Translations under genes and position numbers: made by a program
Notes under the pieces: model-generated
What the model was told of the DNA's origin: nothing
What the model saw: the letters and a program-made list of their open reading frames with translations, nothing else
Database searches by the model: none
Source: Xylaria sp. FL1777
Lineage: Eukaryota > Ascomycota > Sordariomycetes > Xylariales > Xylariaceae
Assembly: GCA_022578965.1 (NCBI GenBank)
Contig: MU401010.1
Location: forward strand, 1 to 13,639
Reading direction: 5' to 3'
DNA length: 13,639 nt
Shown: one piece after another, positions 1 to 10,461 of the stretch
Numbering within the stretch: position 1 is the first letter of the stretch
Layout of the letters: each line of letters starts with the position of its first letter

Positions 1-136
1 AATATAAAGCCTTTATTATAAGTATTATTTTAGATCCTAGATTTAAAATATTACATTTTCGACGAAATGGCTTATTATTTTTTTATAATAATATTGATCA
101 AGATATTCTTCGAATTCTTGAAACAGAATATAATTA

Positions 137-188
137 GTAAGTTATTTTATATTTATATTTATATTTATATTTATTAACCTTTTATTAG
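137..188 (+). other. Spliceosomal intron in hAT transposase (52 bp)
   Basis: It starts GTAAGT and ends TTAG, with TTAAC at about 173-177 as a plausible branch site. Without splicing, exon 1 hits TAG at 135-137. Removing 137-188 restores the frame into exon 2. The body is a (TTATAT)n run. The size fits fungal introns. Confidence 0.72.
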
Positions 189-372
189 TTATTCGGATTT
201 AAATTTACCATTAAACACTTCACTCGATGAATTAGAAAACTTGTTTAACACTTTAAATAACTACATTTCTAGTAGTTCAAACTCAGAAAACGACTTTTAT
301 TTACATACTTCATCGAATAATTCTAAAAAAGAATATACTACATATTTATTAAAAGATAATTTACTAAAACAA

Positions 373-383
373 GTAAGTATTTT

Positions 384-415
<32 letters not shown>

Positions 416-440
416 TATTTATTTATTAATATTTAAATAG
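373..440 (+). other. Spliceosomal intron in hAT transposase (68 bp), ATTT microsatellite
   Basis: GTAAGT at 373-378 and AAATAG at 435-440, with TTAAT near 426-430 as a possible branch site. The body is an (ATTT)n tract from about 386 to 414. Splicing joins ...LLKQ directly to VNPLEWW, giving the expected run into the hATC domain. Unspliced reading gives only a Phe/Ile/Tyr-rich tail ending near 429. Confidence 0.75.
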
Positions 441-754
441 GTTAATCCATTAGAGTGGTGAAAATCTAATGCTTTAAGATTTCCTATTTTATCTTTAATA
501 GCTCGAAAATATCTAGCAATTCCGGCTACTTCGGCTGCTATTGAACGAGTTTTTTCTATTACTAGTAATATTATTACTAAAAATAAAAATAAACTTAGTC
601 CGGAAACGGTTAGCCAATTGGTTTTATTAAAAAGTTGGAAAATTAATAACTTAAATAATTTTCAAGGAGAAAATCTCGAAGAAAACGAGTTTTTATAAAG
701 ACATTATATAGTTAGTTTAGTTTAGTTTTATTTATTTCCTTTATTATATTTAAT

Positions 755-1010
755 GTAAATACATTTATTTCATTAAGCTATATTTATTTTATTTTTATTT
801 ATTTATTTTATTTATTTATGTTTATTTTATTAAGCTATATTTATATTATTTTTATTTATTTATTTAATTTATTTTATTTATTTACGTTTATTTTATTAAG
901 CTATATATATTTTATTAATCTATATTTATTTTATTAAGCTATATACTACATTAAATTTATTAAGCTATATTTGTTTTATTAAGTTATAATTATTTTATTA
1001 AGCTATAAAT
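755..1010 (+). repeat. Degenerate tandem repeat in hAT 3' tail (ATTAAGCTATATTTATTTT unit)
   Basis: ATTAAGCTATA or a close variant begins near 772, 829, 895, 914, 933, 959, 978 and 997. The later copies are spaced about 19 bp (one step 26). The first three are spread by ATTT-rich filler to 57-66 bp. The array lies between the transposase stop and the terminal block of the same element, so it is non-coding 3' sequence of the transposon. Confidence 0.7.
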
Positions 1011-1027
1011 TTTTTTTTAATAAAGGG

Positions 1028-1213
1028 AAAAACTTAGTACTTTTAGTACTTTTAGTACTACTAAATTAGTCTTTAGTACTACTAAATACTAATTTAGTTT
1101 AGTACTTAGTGGTACTAATACTAAATTAATACTTAAATTTTAGTACTAATACTAATACTAATTTAGTACTACTAAAATTAGTCCTTATACTAAGTACTAA
1201 TTTTTTAACCCTA
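1028..1213 (-). repeat. hAT element 1, 3' terminal inverted repeat (~186 bp)
   Basis: Its reverse complement starts TAGGGTTAAAAAATTAGTAC and runs almost base for base along 6145-6335 and 13398-13605. It is a chain of TAGTAC, TTAGTAGTACTAAA and TAGTATT motifs. The end AACCCTA matches a hAT terminus of the CAGGG...CCCTG type with one transition, the kind RIP makes. It lies 330 bp downstream of the transposase stop, so it is taken as the 3' end of that element. Sequence inside the terminus (before 1028) and outside it (after 1213) does not match the other copies. Confidence 0.8.
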
Positions 1214-2324
1214 AAACTTATATTTTAATATTTTTTTAAATAAATTTAAATTATTATTGCTAATATAATTATTATGCTTTTTATAAATTTTTATTTTAAA
1301 AAAGTTTAAAGTTTAATTAATACTTTTTAAAACTATTAATATTAATTATATTAGCTTTTTAAGCTTTGTTTTTTTTAATGCTATTAATGCAAAATTAATA
1401 TTAAGCTAAAGTTTAGCTAAAAATATTACTTTTTTTAAAAATAGCATAAATATAATAATTAATAACTTTTATTTTTTTAAATTATTATTAAATAATAAAT
1501 ATATAATATTATATTAATTTAAAATTTTAAATAATATTTTATTAAATTTTAGCTTATTTTTTAATGTTTAAAAATTTAAAGCAATATAAGCAAAAAATAA
1601 TATTACTTAATTATTTTATTAGTTTTAATTATAAAAAACCTTTATTATTTTATAGCGTTGCTTTTTTTAAAAAGCAGCTATAAAACTAAATTAAAACATA
1701 TAAATATATATAATAAAACTATTATAGTTTATTTTTTTATTTATTTATATTATTAAATAATTTAATAAAAAGTTAATTTTATAAATATTACTTAATAATT
1801 TATATTTAATAAGCTAATTAATTAATTATAATATTAGCTAAAAGCTTTTTTATAGTTTTTTAATTGCTGATTATTAAAATTTTGTATTATTTTTTAAAAA
1901 GTTTTTGCTTTTATAAAAAAAAAACATTCTTTATATTTACTTAAGTTAAAATTTTTTATAATAAAGTTTTTAGTTAAACTTTATAGTTTAATTTATTGCT
2001 TTTTTTTTTAAAATAAGCTATAATATATTTAATTTAATTTGCTAATTTAAACTTTTATTAAAGTTATTTAAAAGTAATAGTATAGTTTTTAATATTAACT
2101 TAAAAACTTTTGCTATTTTAAAATATAATTTAGTTTTTATTTAAGCAATTATTTAAATAAAAATATTAAAATATTTTAAAACTTTTAGTATAAAGTTTTT
2201 AAAAATAATATTTGTTTTTTTATTTAAAAAGTTCATAAATTTTTTAGCTTATATTTTTTTAAATTTTAAGCCTTTTTTTATAAGCTTTACTTTTTAAATT
2301 TTTTAAAGTTTTTAATAATTAAAA
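1214..2324. other. Heavily mutated AT-rich DNA, no surviving gene
   Basis: This starts abruptly at the hAT terminus. It is T-rich on the plus strand, and stops in all frames leave no open frame of note. Remaining C and G are mostly in AGC, GCT, AAGCTT and ACT/AGT contexts. I found no match to the second spacer here, although both neighbouring stretches have copies elsewhere in the window. It is probably a RIP-destroyed repeat of unknown type. Confidence 0.6.
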
Positions 2325-5300
2325 CTTTTTAGTGTTAATAAAATATTTTATTTATAAAAATTATTATTTATTTATATATTTTTAATATTAAATTAAATAA
2401 AAAACTTATTATTATTTAAATAAATTTTTTTAATTGTTTAATTTATAAATAGTTGTTTTTTTTTGTTTTTTAGATCTTTTTTTTTTTTGTTTAATAAAAA
2501 GCAGCTTTTTTAAATAAAAGCTTATAATAATTAGCTTAAAATATATTTACGCTAATTTTTCTTCTTAATATATAGCTTTATAAAACTTTAATACTATTTA
2601 TATTATAAAAAATGCTTTATATAAAATTTTAATTTATTGCAATAAAGCTATTATTTAGTTTATTATTTATTTAATTATTTTTTTTAATATTATAAGCTTT
2701 TATTAGTTTTATTTTATAAAATATAAAAGTTTAATTATTAAACTTTTTATTTAAAAACTAGTTTAGTTATTTATTATTTAGCTAATAAAGTTTTTTTTTT
2801 TTTAACTTTTTTATTTACTTTTTATTTTAGCATTTAAATTTTTATTATTTAAAACATAGTTTTTTTTTCGCAGTTAATAATAAGCTTTTTGTTTTAATAG
2901 CTTATTATTGCTTAAAACAAAGTTATATATTTATTTTATTATAACATTAAATTTTTTTTTTTTTTTGCTAATTTTTATAACTTTAAAAAAAACCTTTATA
3001 TATTTAAAGCTTGCAAAAAATTCTAGCTTTTTTAAATACTATTTAAAGTTTTAATATATAATGTTTTCTTTTTTTAATTTATAAATAAAGCTATATTTAT
3101 AAATATAATAATTGTTTATATTATATTTTTAATAAATAGTTTTTTTTGCTAAATAAAAATTGTTAAATTTTATTTATAATAAAAAATTAAATAATTATTT
3201 ACTTTATTTTTATTTTTTAAAATTATATTTACTTTTTTATAAATATTTAAAAGTTATAACATTAATATTAAATATTTATTTTTTTAATAAATTTATATTA
3301 ATTTTATAATATTATAATATTTATAATCTTTAATTAATTAGCTAAATATATTAATTTTATTGTTTTTTTAGCATTTTTTTTAAGTTTTTTTTTTATAATT
3401 ATTACGTTTTTTTGTTTTAACTTTAATTGCTATATTTATTTAATAATATTATTTATATTTTAATTATAAGCAAAATATTAAACTAACTTTATTTGCTGTT
3501 TTTTAATAATAATAGTTTTAGTAATTAATATAGTTATATTAATAACTAGTTTAATAGTATTAATAATAATATATAAAAGCTTATTTAAGTTATAATTATA
3601 TAAATAATTAACTTTTTTTTATGCTTTTTATGCTTTTTTTGTTTTTTTTAAAGTAAAAATTTAGCTTAAACTTTTTATTTATTTAAATATTTAATATTTT
3701 ATAAAAGTTTTTATAAAATATTTTATTTAAGTTATTATATAACTTTTTAAAAGATTTTATTACTTTATTAATAATATTTTAATTTAGCTTTTTAAACAAA
3801 CTTTAAATAAATTAAAAATTAAAGTAATAATTTTTTAAAGCTTTAATATTTTTAATATATATTTAATACTAAAAAAAATAAGTTTTAAAATTAATAAAAT
3901 ATATAGCTTTTAAGCAAGCTTTAAAATTTTGTAATATAGCAATAATAAATTTATTTTATTTAAAATTTTAAAGCTTAAACTTTTGCTTAAGCAGTTTATA
4001 AGCTTTAGTTTATAATAAGTAATTTTTTAATATTATTTTTTCTACTTTTTTGTTTAAAATATATTATAATAAACAAAGATTTATTTAATTTTATTAATAT
4101 TTTTAAAGCACTTTATATAAAAAAAAGCATTTAAATCATTTAGCTATTTATTTATTTTTAACTTATTAAATAATAAATGCTAATTTAACTTTAAATTAAA
4201 AAGCATAATAATAGTTTAATTTTAATATTATGCTTATTATTAAAACAACTTAAGCTAAATAAAGTTGCTTTAATACTTTCTAAAAATAATAAGCTAATTA
4301 TTTTTATTTTTTATACTTATAAGTATTTTTAATATTTTTTATATATTAAAATAAAAAAATTTAATAATTTATTATAGCTAAATTATTTAATTAAGTTATA
4401 ATTTTTAAACTTTTAAATTATATAATAAAATAAGTTAAAATTTATATAAACGTAATAAAAAAAGTAAGCTATAAAAACAATAAAAATAAACTAAATAAAA
4501 GTATAAAATTAAAAAAAAAATATAAAGTATTTAAGTTTTTTAATTATTTTAAATGTTTAAGTTCTTTTATATTGTTTTTTTAAACTTTTTTTTTAAAAAA
4601 CTTAACGATTTTTTTTGTTTATATTTATAAAAACTACTAGCTTATTTTTTATAGCTTTTTAAGTTTTCTTTTAAATGCTTTTATATTTTTATTTTTTATG
4701 CACTCTTATTTTTTTATATGTTTTATAATGTTTAGTTTTTTTGTTTTTTAGTTTAGCTTGCTTTGCTTCATATAAGTTTTATTAAGCAAGCTTTATTTTT
4801 TTATAGCTTTTTATTTATAAAGGTAATATGTTTTTTTTTTTTAAAGCTTTTTTATTTAATAATAAGTGCTATAAAAAAGCAATAGCTATATTTTATGCAA
4901 AGCTTTTAAGCAATAGCTAGCTTATACTTAAAAAACCTTGCTTTTTATTTTTTAATAAAAAGCTATATTTGCTTAAAAAATAAAATATATTTTTAATTAT
5001 TAATAGCTTTATTTATTAATATGTAAACTTAACCTTGTTTTATATAAATAAGCATTAAATTTGTTTATATTATAGCTATTTAAAAGTTTTAATAACTTTT
5101 ATTTTTTTAAGCTTGTTTTTTGTTTTTTTTTGTTTATATAAAAGCAATTATGCTTTTTTTTTTATAAAGCATTAGCTTTTTAGCAAAATTTTTTTCCTTT
5201 TTAGCTTTTAAAAGCTTTTAACAAACAGTTTTTTAGTTATATTATTTTAAAAATCGTTTTAATATTTTAATATTTAATTGTTATTTTACTAAAAAAAATA

Positions 5301-5842
5301 AAAACGTTTTATAAGCTAAGCTAAAAAAAATAATTTAACATTTTTATATGTTTATTTTAAGCTTTATTAATTAAAAACTGCTAGCTTAAATGTTTATTGC
5401 TAATTATAATTAAACTGCTTATATTAAGCAAGCTTTATTTATTGCTAGCTAAAGCAGCTAAATATAATATATTATAACTTATATATAAAAATTATAATAA
5501 TTAATAAATAAATAAATTAAACATATAAATTAGCAATAATAAATTGCTTATTTATAAGTTTTATAATATTATTTATTATAAGTAAAAAATTAGCTTTACT
5601 AAAAACGCTAATAAAATAAAGCAGTATAATTACACAAGATTTATTATACTACTTTAATTATAAGAAAATAAATCATAATTTATGTATTTAAGCAATTAAG
5701 CTATATATAAATTAAAAAATAAAACAATTAATTAAAAAGCTATTTAATAATATAAATAAAGCAACTATAGCTATTTTTTATTATATTATCCGTAATAGTT
5801 TAATTTATACGTTAAAATTTAGCGCAATATTTATACTTATAT
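2325..5842 (-). repeat. Left arm of ~3.5-kb inverted duplication (RIP-degraded repeat)
   Basis: The reverse complement aligns with 6978-10442 along its whole length. Clear anchors are 4600-4800 with 7930-8130, 3500-3660 with 9100-9260, 2980-3010 with 9745-9775, 2330-2440 with 10330-10440, and 5766-5828 with 6981-7044. Paired coordinates sum to about 12,720-12,820, so indels are small. Differences are mostly C/T and G/A. One 57-bp block (about 4867-4925) is missing from the other arm. No coding frame survives; one frame keeps its length between arms with only TAA/TAG stops, hinting at an old ORF, but no family could be recognised. Confidence 0.8.
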
Positions 5843-6144
5843 TTTTACTCTATAACTTAGCTTAAACTTACTTTAACTAGCTAATTAGCTTATTTAACTA
5901 CTTTACTTTACTTTAATATATAATTTTGTTTTAAGTAATAATAAACTACTAAAATAAAAAGCTTATTATTAATTATAAAAAAAAACTTTGTTTTAAATAA
6001 TAAAGATTTAAATGTTAAAATAAAAAGCAAAGAAAAAAGTTAAAAAGAAAAAAGATTTTATTAGCTAAATAACAAGTAATTAAACTAATTTTTAAATAAA
6101 AAATCTAATAATTAAACTTTTATACTTTATAAAATAAAACTAAC
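5843..6144. other. Rearranged spacer between the inverted arms
   Basis: Homology with the right arm stops near 5842. About 90 bp (5843-5931) have no match I could see, with CTTTA-rich runs at 5909-5925. The rest, 5932-6144, is a third copy of an internal piece of the repeat (listed separately). The stretch ends at the first base of hAT element 2. Confidence 0.6.
5932..6144 (+). repeat. Third partial copy of the repeat, truncated at hAT terminus
   Basis: This aligns directly with 9832-10054 and, inverted, with about 2700-2924. Shared anchors include AAAAAAAAACTTTGTTTTAA, AAAAAGATTTTATTAG and TTTATAAAATAAAACTA. Differences are again mainly transitions. In the other copies the sequence continues past AAAACTAGC or AAAACTAAT into AAAAGCTTATAATATT. 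Here it stops at AAAACTAAC, immediately followed by CAGGGTT of the hAT element. Confidence 0.8.
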
Positions 6145-6345
6145 CAGGGTTAAAAAATTAGTACTTAGTATAAAGACTAATTTTAGTAGTACTAAATTAG
6201 TATTAATATTAGCACTAAAGTTTAAGTATTAATTTAGTATTAGTACTACTAAGTACTAAACTAAATTAGTATTTAGTAGTACTAAAGACTAATTTAGTAG
6301 TACTAAAAGTACTAAAAGTATTAATTTTTTAGTTTTTTATAAGGA
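6145..6345 (+). repeat. hAT element 2, 5' terminal repeat block
   Basis: CAGGGTTAAAAAATTAGTAC followed by about 180 bp of TAGTAC/TTAGTAGTACTAAA motifs. Near-identical to 13398-13605, except that it has one copy of a 21-bp unit that is doubled there. It is also near-identical to the reverse complement of 1028-1213. Similarity to the third element continues to TTAA at about 6361-6364. Confidence 0.82.
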
Positions 6346-6364
6346 AAAAAAAAGTTTTTATTAA

Positions 6365-6805
6365 TATATTTAATTAAACTTTAAAAAATAAATTTAAAGA
6401 AAATATATTATTATATAAAACTAATAAAGGTATTTTTTATATTTATTTATAAATACCTTATGTAATAATATATATTAAATTAAGCTATAATATATTAAAA
6501 AACTAGTTAAAATATATAAAAAACTAACTAAAAATCACTTTAATTTATTAAAAAGTTAATTTTTTAAAGGTTTTTAAATAAAAAAGCTAATGCTTTATTT
6601 TATTTTAAAAAAATTATTATTTAATACTTAATAATTAATAGTTTTATAATAGTTTTTGTTTAAATTTAATTTTAAAAACATAATAAAACATTATTAAATT
6701 ATTTAAAACTTATTATATAAAACATAATAATATTTATTAAATTAAAAACAATTATTATTTTATTATTTTATTAAGTAAAAAAATTTTTTTTTTAATATTA
6801 TTATA
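6365..6805. other. Interior of element 2: AT-rich, non-coding
   Basis: No open frame. The one structured item is a hairpin with 9-bp arms AAGGTATTT (6427-6435) and AAATACCTT (6451-6459). The remainder is A/T runs with a few AAGCTA and ACTAGTT motifs. Confidence 0.55.
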
Positions 6806-6977
6806 TTTTAGTACTTTTAGTATTTTTAGTACTACTAAGCTAATATTTTTAATATTTAGTATTAGTATTAGTACGATATAGTATTAAACTAGCTTAATAT
6901 TAATACTAAGTAATATTAAACTAATTTAGTATTAATAGTACTAAATATTAAATTAATAGTATTAATTTTTAACCTTG
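6806..6977 (-). repeat. hAT element 2, 3' terminal repeat block (degraded)
   Basis: It begins TTTTAGTACTTTTAGTATTTTTAGTACTACTAAG and ends AACCTTG, the inverse of the 5' block. It has more transitions and small indels than the other three blocks. The last six bases of the terminus read CAAGGT inverted, instead of CAGGGT. Confidence 0.75.
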
Positions 6978-9900
6978 AGTATTATGCTAAACTTTAAAAT
7001 ATAAATTTAATTAAAACGTATAATATAATAAAAAATAGCTATAGTTACTTTATTTATATTGTTAAATAGCCTTTTAATTAATTGTTTTATTTCTTAATTT
7101 ATATATAGCTTAATTGTTTAAATGCATAAATTATAACTTATTTCTTTACAATTAAAATAATATAGTAAATTTTATATAATTATATTGCTTTATTTTATTA
7201 ATGTTTTTAATAAAGCTAATTTTTTACTTATAACAAATAATATTATAAAACTAATAAATATATAATTTATTATTGCTAACTTATATATTTAATTTATTTA
7301 TTTATTAATTGTTATAATTTTTATATATAAATTGCAATATATTATATTTAGCTATTTTAATTAATAATAAGCAAAACTTGCTTAATATAAATAGTTTAGT
7401 TATAATTAGCAATAAACGTTTAAGCTAATAGTTTTTAATTAATAAAGCTTAAAATAAACATATAAAAATGTTAAACTGTTTTTTTTAATTTAGTTTATAA
7501 AGCGTTTTTATTTTTTTTAGCAAAATAATAATTAAGTATTAAAATGTTAGTATAATTTTTAAAATAGCATAGCTAAAAAACTATTTGTTAAAAACTTTTA
7601 ATAGGTTAAAAAAAGGGAATTTCTGCTAAAAAGCTAGCGCTTTAAAAAAAAAAGCATAATTGCTTTTATATAAACAAAAAAAAGCAAAAAATAGGCTTAA
7701 AAAAGAATAAAAGTTGCTAAAATCCCTAAATAGCTATAATATAAGCAAATTTAACGCTTATTTATACTAAATAAGTTTAAGTTTATATGTTAATATATAA
7801 AGCTATTAATAATTAAAAATATATTTTGTTTTTTAAGCTAATATAGTTTTTTATTAAAAAATAAAAAGCAAAGTTTTTTAAGTTATTTATTATTAAATAA
7901 AAAAGCTTTAAAAAAAAACCATTTTATTTTTATAAGTAAAAAGCTATAAAAAAATAAAGCTCACTTAATAAAACTTGCATAAAGCAAAGCAAACTAAACT
8001 AAAAAACAAAAAAACTAAACATTATAAAGCATATAAAAAAATAAAAACATATAAAAAACAAAAATATAAAAGCATTTAAAAAAAAACTTAAAAAGCTATA
8101 AAAAATAAGCTAGCAGTTTTTATAAATATAAACCAAAAAAATTATTAGGTTTTTTAAAAAAAAAAGTCTAAAAAGATAGCATAAAAAAACTTAAATATAT
8201 AAAATATTTAAAAATTTCTAGCATTTTGTACTTTTTTTTTTTTAAAACTTATATTTTTATTTAGTTTATTTTTATTATTTTTTATAGCTTATTTTTTTTG
8301 TTATTTTTATATAAACTTTACTTTATTTTATTATATAACTTAAAAGTTTAAAAATTATAGCTTAATTAAATAATTTAGTTATAAAAAATCATTAGATTTT
8401 TTTATTTTAATATACAAAAAATATTAAAACTATTTATAAATAAAAAAATAAAAATAATTAGCTTATTATTTTTAAAAAATATTAAAACAACTTTATTTAG
8501 CTTAAGCTATTTTAATAATAAGTATAATACTAAAATTAAGCTATTATTTATGCTTTTTAACTTAAAATTAAATTAATATTTATTGTTTAATAAATTAAAA
8601 ATAAACAAATAGCTAAATAATTTAAATGTTTTTTTTTATATACAACGTTTTAAAAATATTAATAAAATTAAACAAGTTTTTATTTATTATAATATTTTTT
8701 AAATAAAAAAAATAATAAAATTAATATTAAAAAATTATTTGTTATAAATTAAAGCTTATAAACTGCTTAAGCAAAAGTTTAAGATTTAAAACTTTAAGCA
8801 AAATAAGTTTATTATTACTATATTGCAAAATTTTAAAGCTTGCTTAAAAACTATATATTTTATTAATTTTAAAACTTATTTTTTTTAGCATTAAATATAT
8901 GCTAAAAATATTAAAGCCTAAAAAAATTACTACTTTAATTTTTAATTTATTTAAAGTTTGCTTAAAAAGCTAAATTAAAATATTATTAATAAAATAATAA
9001 AATTTTTTAAAAAATTATATAATAACTTAAACAAAATGTTTTATAAAAACTTTTATAAAACATTAAATAACTAAATTAATAAAAAATTTAAGCTAAATTT
9101 TTACTTTAAACAAACAAAAAAAATACATAAAGCATAAAAAAAAGTTAATTATTTATATAATTATAATTTTAATAAGCTTTTATATATTGCTATTATTACT
9201 ATTAAACTAGCTATTAATATAATTATATTAATTATTAAAATAGTTATTATTAAAAAGCAGCAAATAAAATTAGTTTAATATTTTGTTTATAATTAAAACA
9301 TAAATAATATTACTAAATAAATATAGCAGCTAAAATTAAAACAAAAAAACATAGCAATTATAAAAAAAAAACTAAAAAAAATATTAAAAAAACTATAAAA
9401 TTAATATGTTTAGCTAATTAATTAAGAATTATAAATATTATAATATTACAAAATTAATATAAATTTATTAAAAAAACAAATGTTTAATATTAATGCTATA
9501 ACTTTTAAATATTTATAAAAAAATAAATATAACTTTAAAAAACAAAAATAAAGCAAACAATTATTTAATTTTTTATAACAAATAAAATTAAATAATTTTT
9601 ATTTAGCAAAAAGAACTATTTATTAAAAATATAGCATAAATAATTATTATGTTTATAAATATAGCTTTGCTTATAAATTAAAAAAAAAACATTATATATT
9701 AAAACTTTAAATAATATTTAAAAAAGCTAAAATTTTTTGTAAGCTTTAAATATATAAAGGTTTTTTTTAAAGTTATAAAAATTAGCAAAAATAAAAAAGA
9801 AATTTTTAATGCTGCAATAAAATAAATATATAACTTTGTTTTAAATAATTATAAGCTATTTTAATAAAAAGCTTATTATTAACTGCAAAAAAAAAACTTT

Positions 9901-10442
9901 GTTTTAAATAATAAAAATTTAAATGCTAAAATAAAAAGCAAACAAAAAAGTTAAAAAAAAAAAGATTTTATTAGTTAAATAATAAGCAGCTAAACTAATT
10001 TTTAAATAAAAAATCTAATAATTAAACTTTTATATTTTATAAAATAAAACTAGCAAAAGCTTATAATATTAAAAAAAAACGATTTAATAAACAATTAGCT
10101 AAATAATAGCTTTATTATAACTAATTAAAACTTTATATAAAGCATTTTTTATAATATAAATAGTACTAAAGTTTTATAAAGCTATATATTAAGCAAAAAA
10201 ATTAGCGTAAATATGTTTTAAGCTAATTATTATAAGCTTTTATTTAAAAAAGCTACTTTTTATTAAACAAAAAATAAAAAAAAACCTAAAAAATAAAAAA
10301 AAAGCTTTTTATAAATTAAACAATTAAAAAAGTTTATTAAAATAATAACAAGTTTTTTATTTAATTTAATATTAAAAATATATAAATAAACAATAATTTT
10401 TATAAGCAAAATATTTTATTAAAACTAAAAAGTTTTAATTAT
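6978..10442 (+). repeat. Right arm of ~3.5-kb inverted duplication (RIP-degraded repeat)
   Basis: Inverted copy of 2325-5842 (anchors given there). It starts right at the hAT boundary with AGTATTATGCTAAAC, which pairs with AGTATAAATATTGCGCTAAAT of the other arm read inverted. It is A-rich on the plus strand, as expected for the inverse of a T-rich arm. A few spots are less mutated, such as 7600-7640 (GGTTAAAAAAAGGGAATTTC) and 7718-7730. Relative to the left arm it lacks a 57-bp block near 7882. No gene can be read; in one frame around 7950-8140 both arms keep the same length with only TAA/TAG stops. Homology ends in the (TTA)n run at 10438-10460. Confidence 0.8.
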
Positions 10443-10461
10443 TATTATTATTATTATTAAT
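10438..10461 (+). repeat. (ATT)n microsatellite at end of duplicated arm
   Basis: A short run of ATT/TTA trinucleotides sits exactly where homology to the left arm stops (left arm reads TAATTATTAAAAAC at this point). It marks the junction with the unmatched ~2.95 kb that follows. Confidence 0.65.

Larger units (their letters stand above)
3..698 (+). pseudogene. hAT-family transposase, C-terminal part, one in-frame stop (5' end outside window)
   Basis: C-terminal end of a hAT (hobo/Ac/Tam3) DNA transposase, the nuclear enzyme that cuts and re-inserts the element. Three exons join in frame: 3-136, 189-372 and 441-698 (TAA at 696-698). Exon 1 encodes ILDPRFKILHF, close to the LDPRFK motif seen late in hAT catalytic domains. 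Exon 3 encodes PLEWW, then RFPILSLIARKYLAIPATSA and AIERVFS, the classic hAT C-terminal dimerisation domain (hATC). Between them is a low-complexity Ser/Asn-rich linker. A TGA at 459-461 follows TGG where the family normally reads WWK, so this copy is probably dead, although one base change is the only visible lesion. CpA and CpG are still present in the exons, unlike the DNA from 1214 on, so it has largely escaped the mutation that erased its surroundings. The 3' terminus of the same element lies at 1213. Family assignment is firm; the splice sites are inferred from consensus and reading frame. Confidence 0.87.
6145..6977 (+). mobile_element. Short non-autonomous hAT derivative (element 2, ~833 bp)
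   Basis: It is bounded by CAGGGTT at 6145 and AACCTTG ending at 6977, with long inverted terminal blocks (6145-6345 and about 6806-6977) of TAGTAC-type repeats shared with the complete terminus at 1028-1213. The middle, about 460 bp, has no transposase reading frame and is strongly AT-biased. It is best read as an internally deleted or MITE-like relative that would have relied on transposase made by a full-length copy. The 5' block is well kept; the 3' block is clearly more mutated and has small indels. The flanking 8-mers (AAACTAAC left, AGTATTAT right) do not match, so this is not a clean insertion. Confidence 0.72.

Noticed and set aside
386..415. Possible CRISPR-like or regulatory ATTT array
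   Set aside because: Plain 4-bp microsatellite inside an intron; no spacers.
241..429. 62-codon open frame starting with Met
   Set aside because: It is exon 2 of the hAT transposase read through the 5' splice site into the (ATTT)n intron; the ATG-like start is an internal TTG/ATG-free position of a longer exon and the FIYLFIY tail is intron translation.
1205..1217. Telomere-like TTAACCCTAAAA
   Set aside because: A single unit only; it is the hAT terminus AACCCTG with one transition, matched at 6145, 6977 and 13398.
6427..6459. Terminator-like hairpin in element 2
   Set aside because: 9-bp arms with 15-nt loop in eukaryotic AT-rich DNA; no transcript context supports a terminator role.
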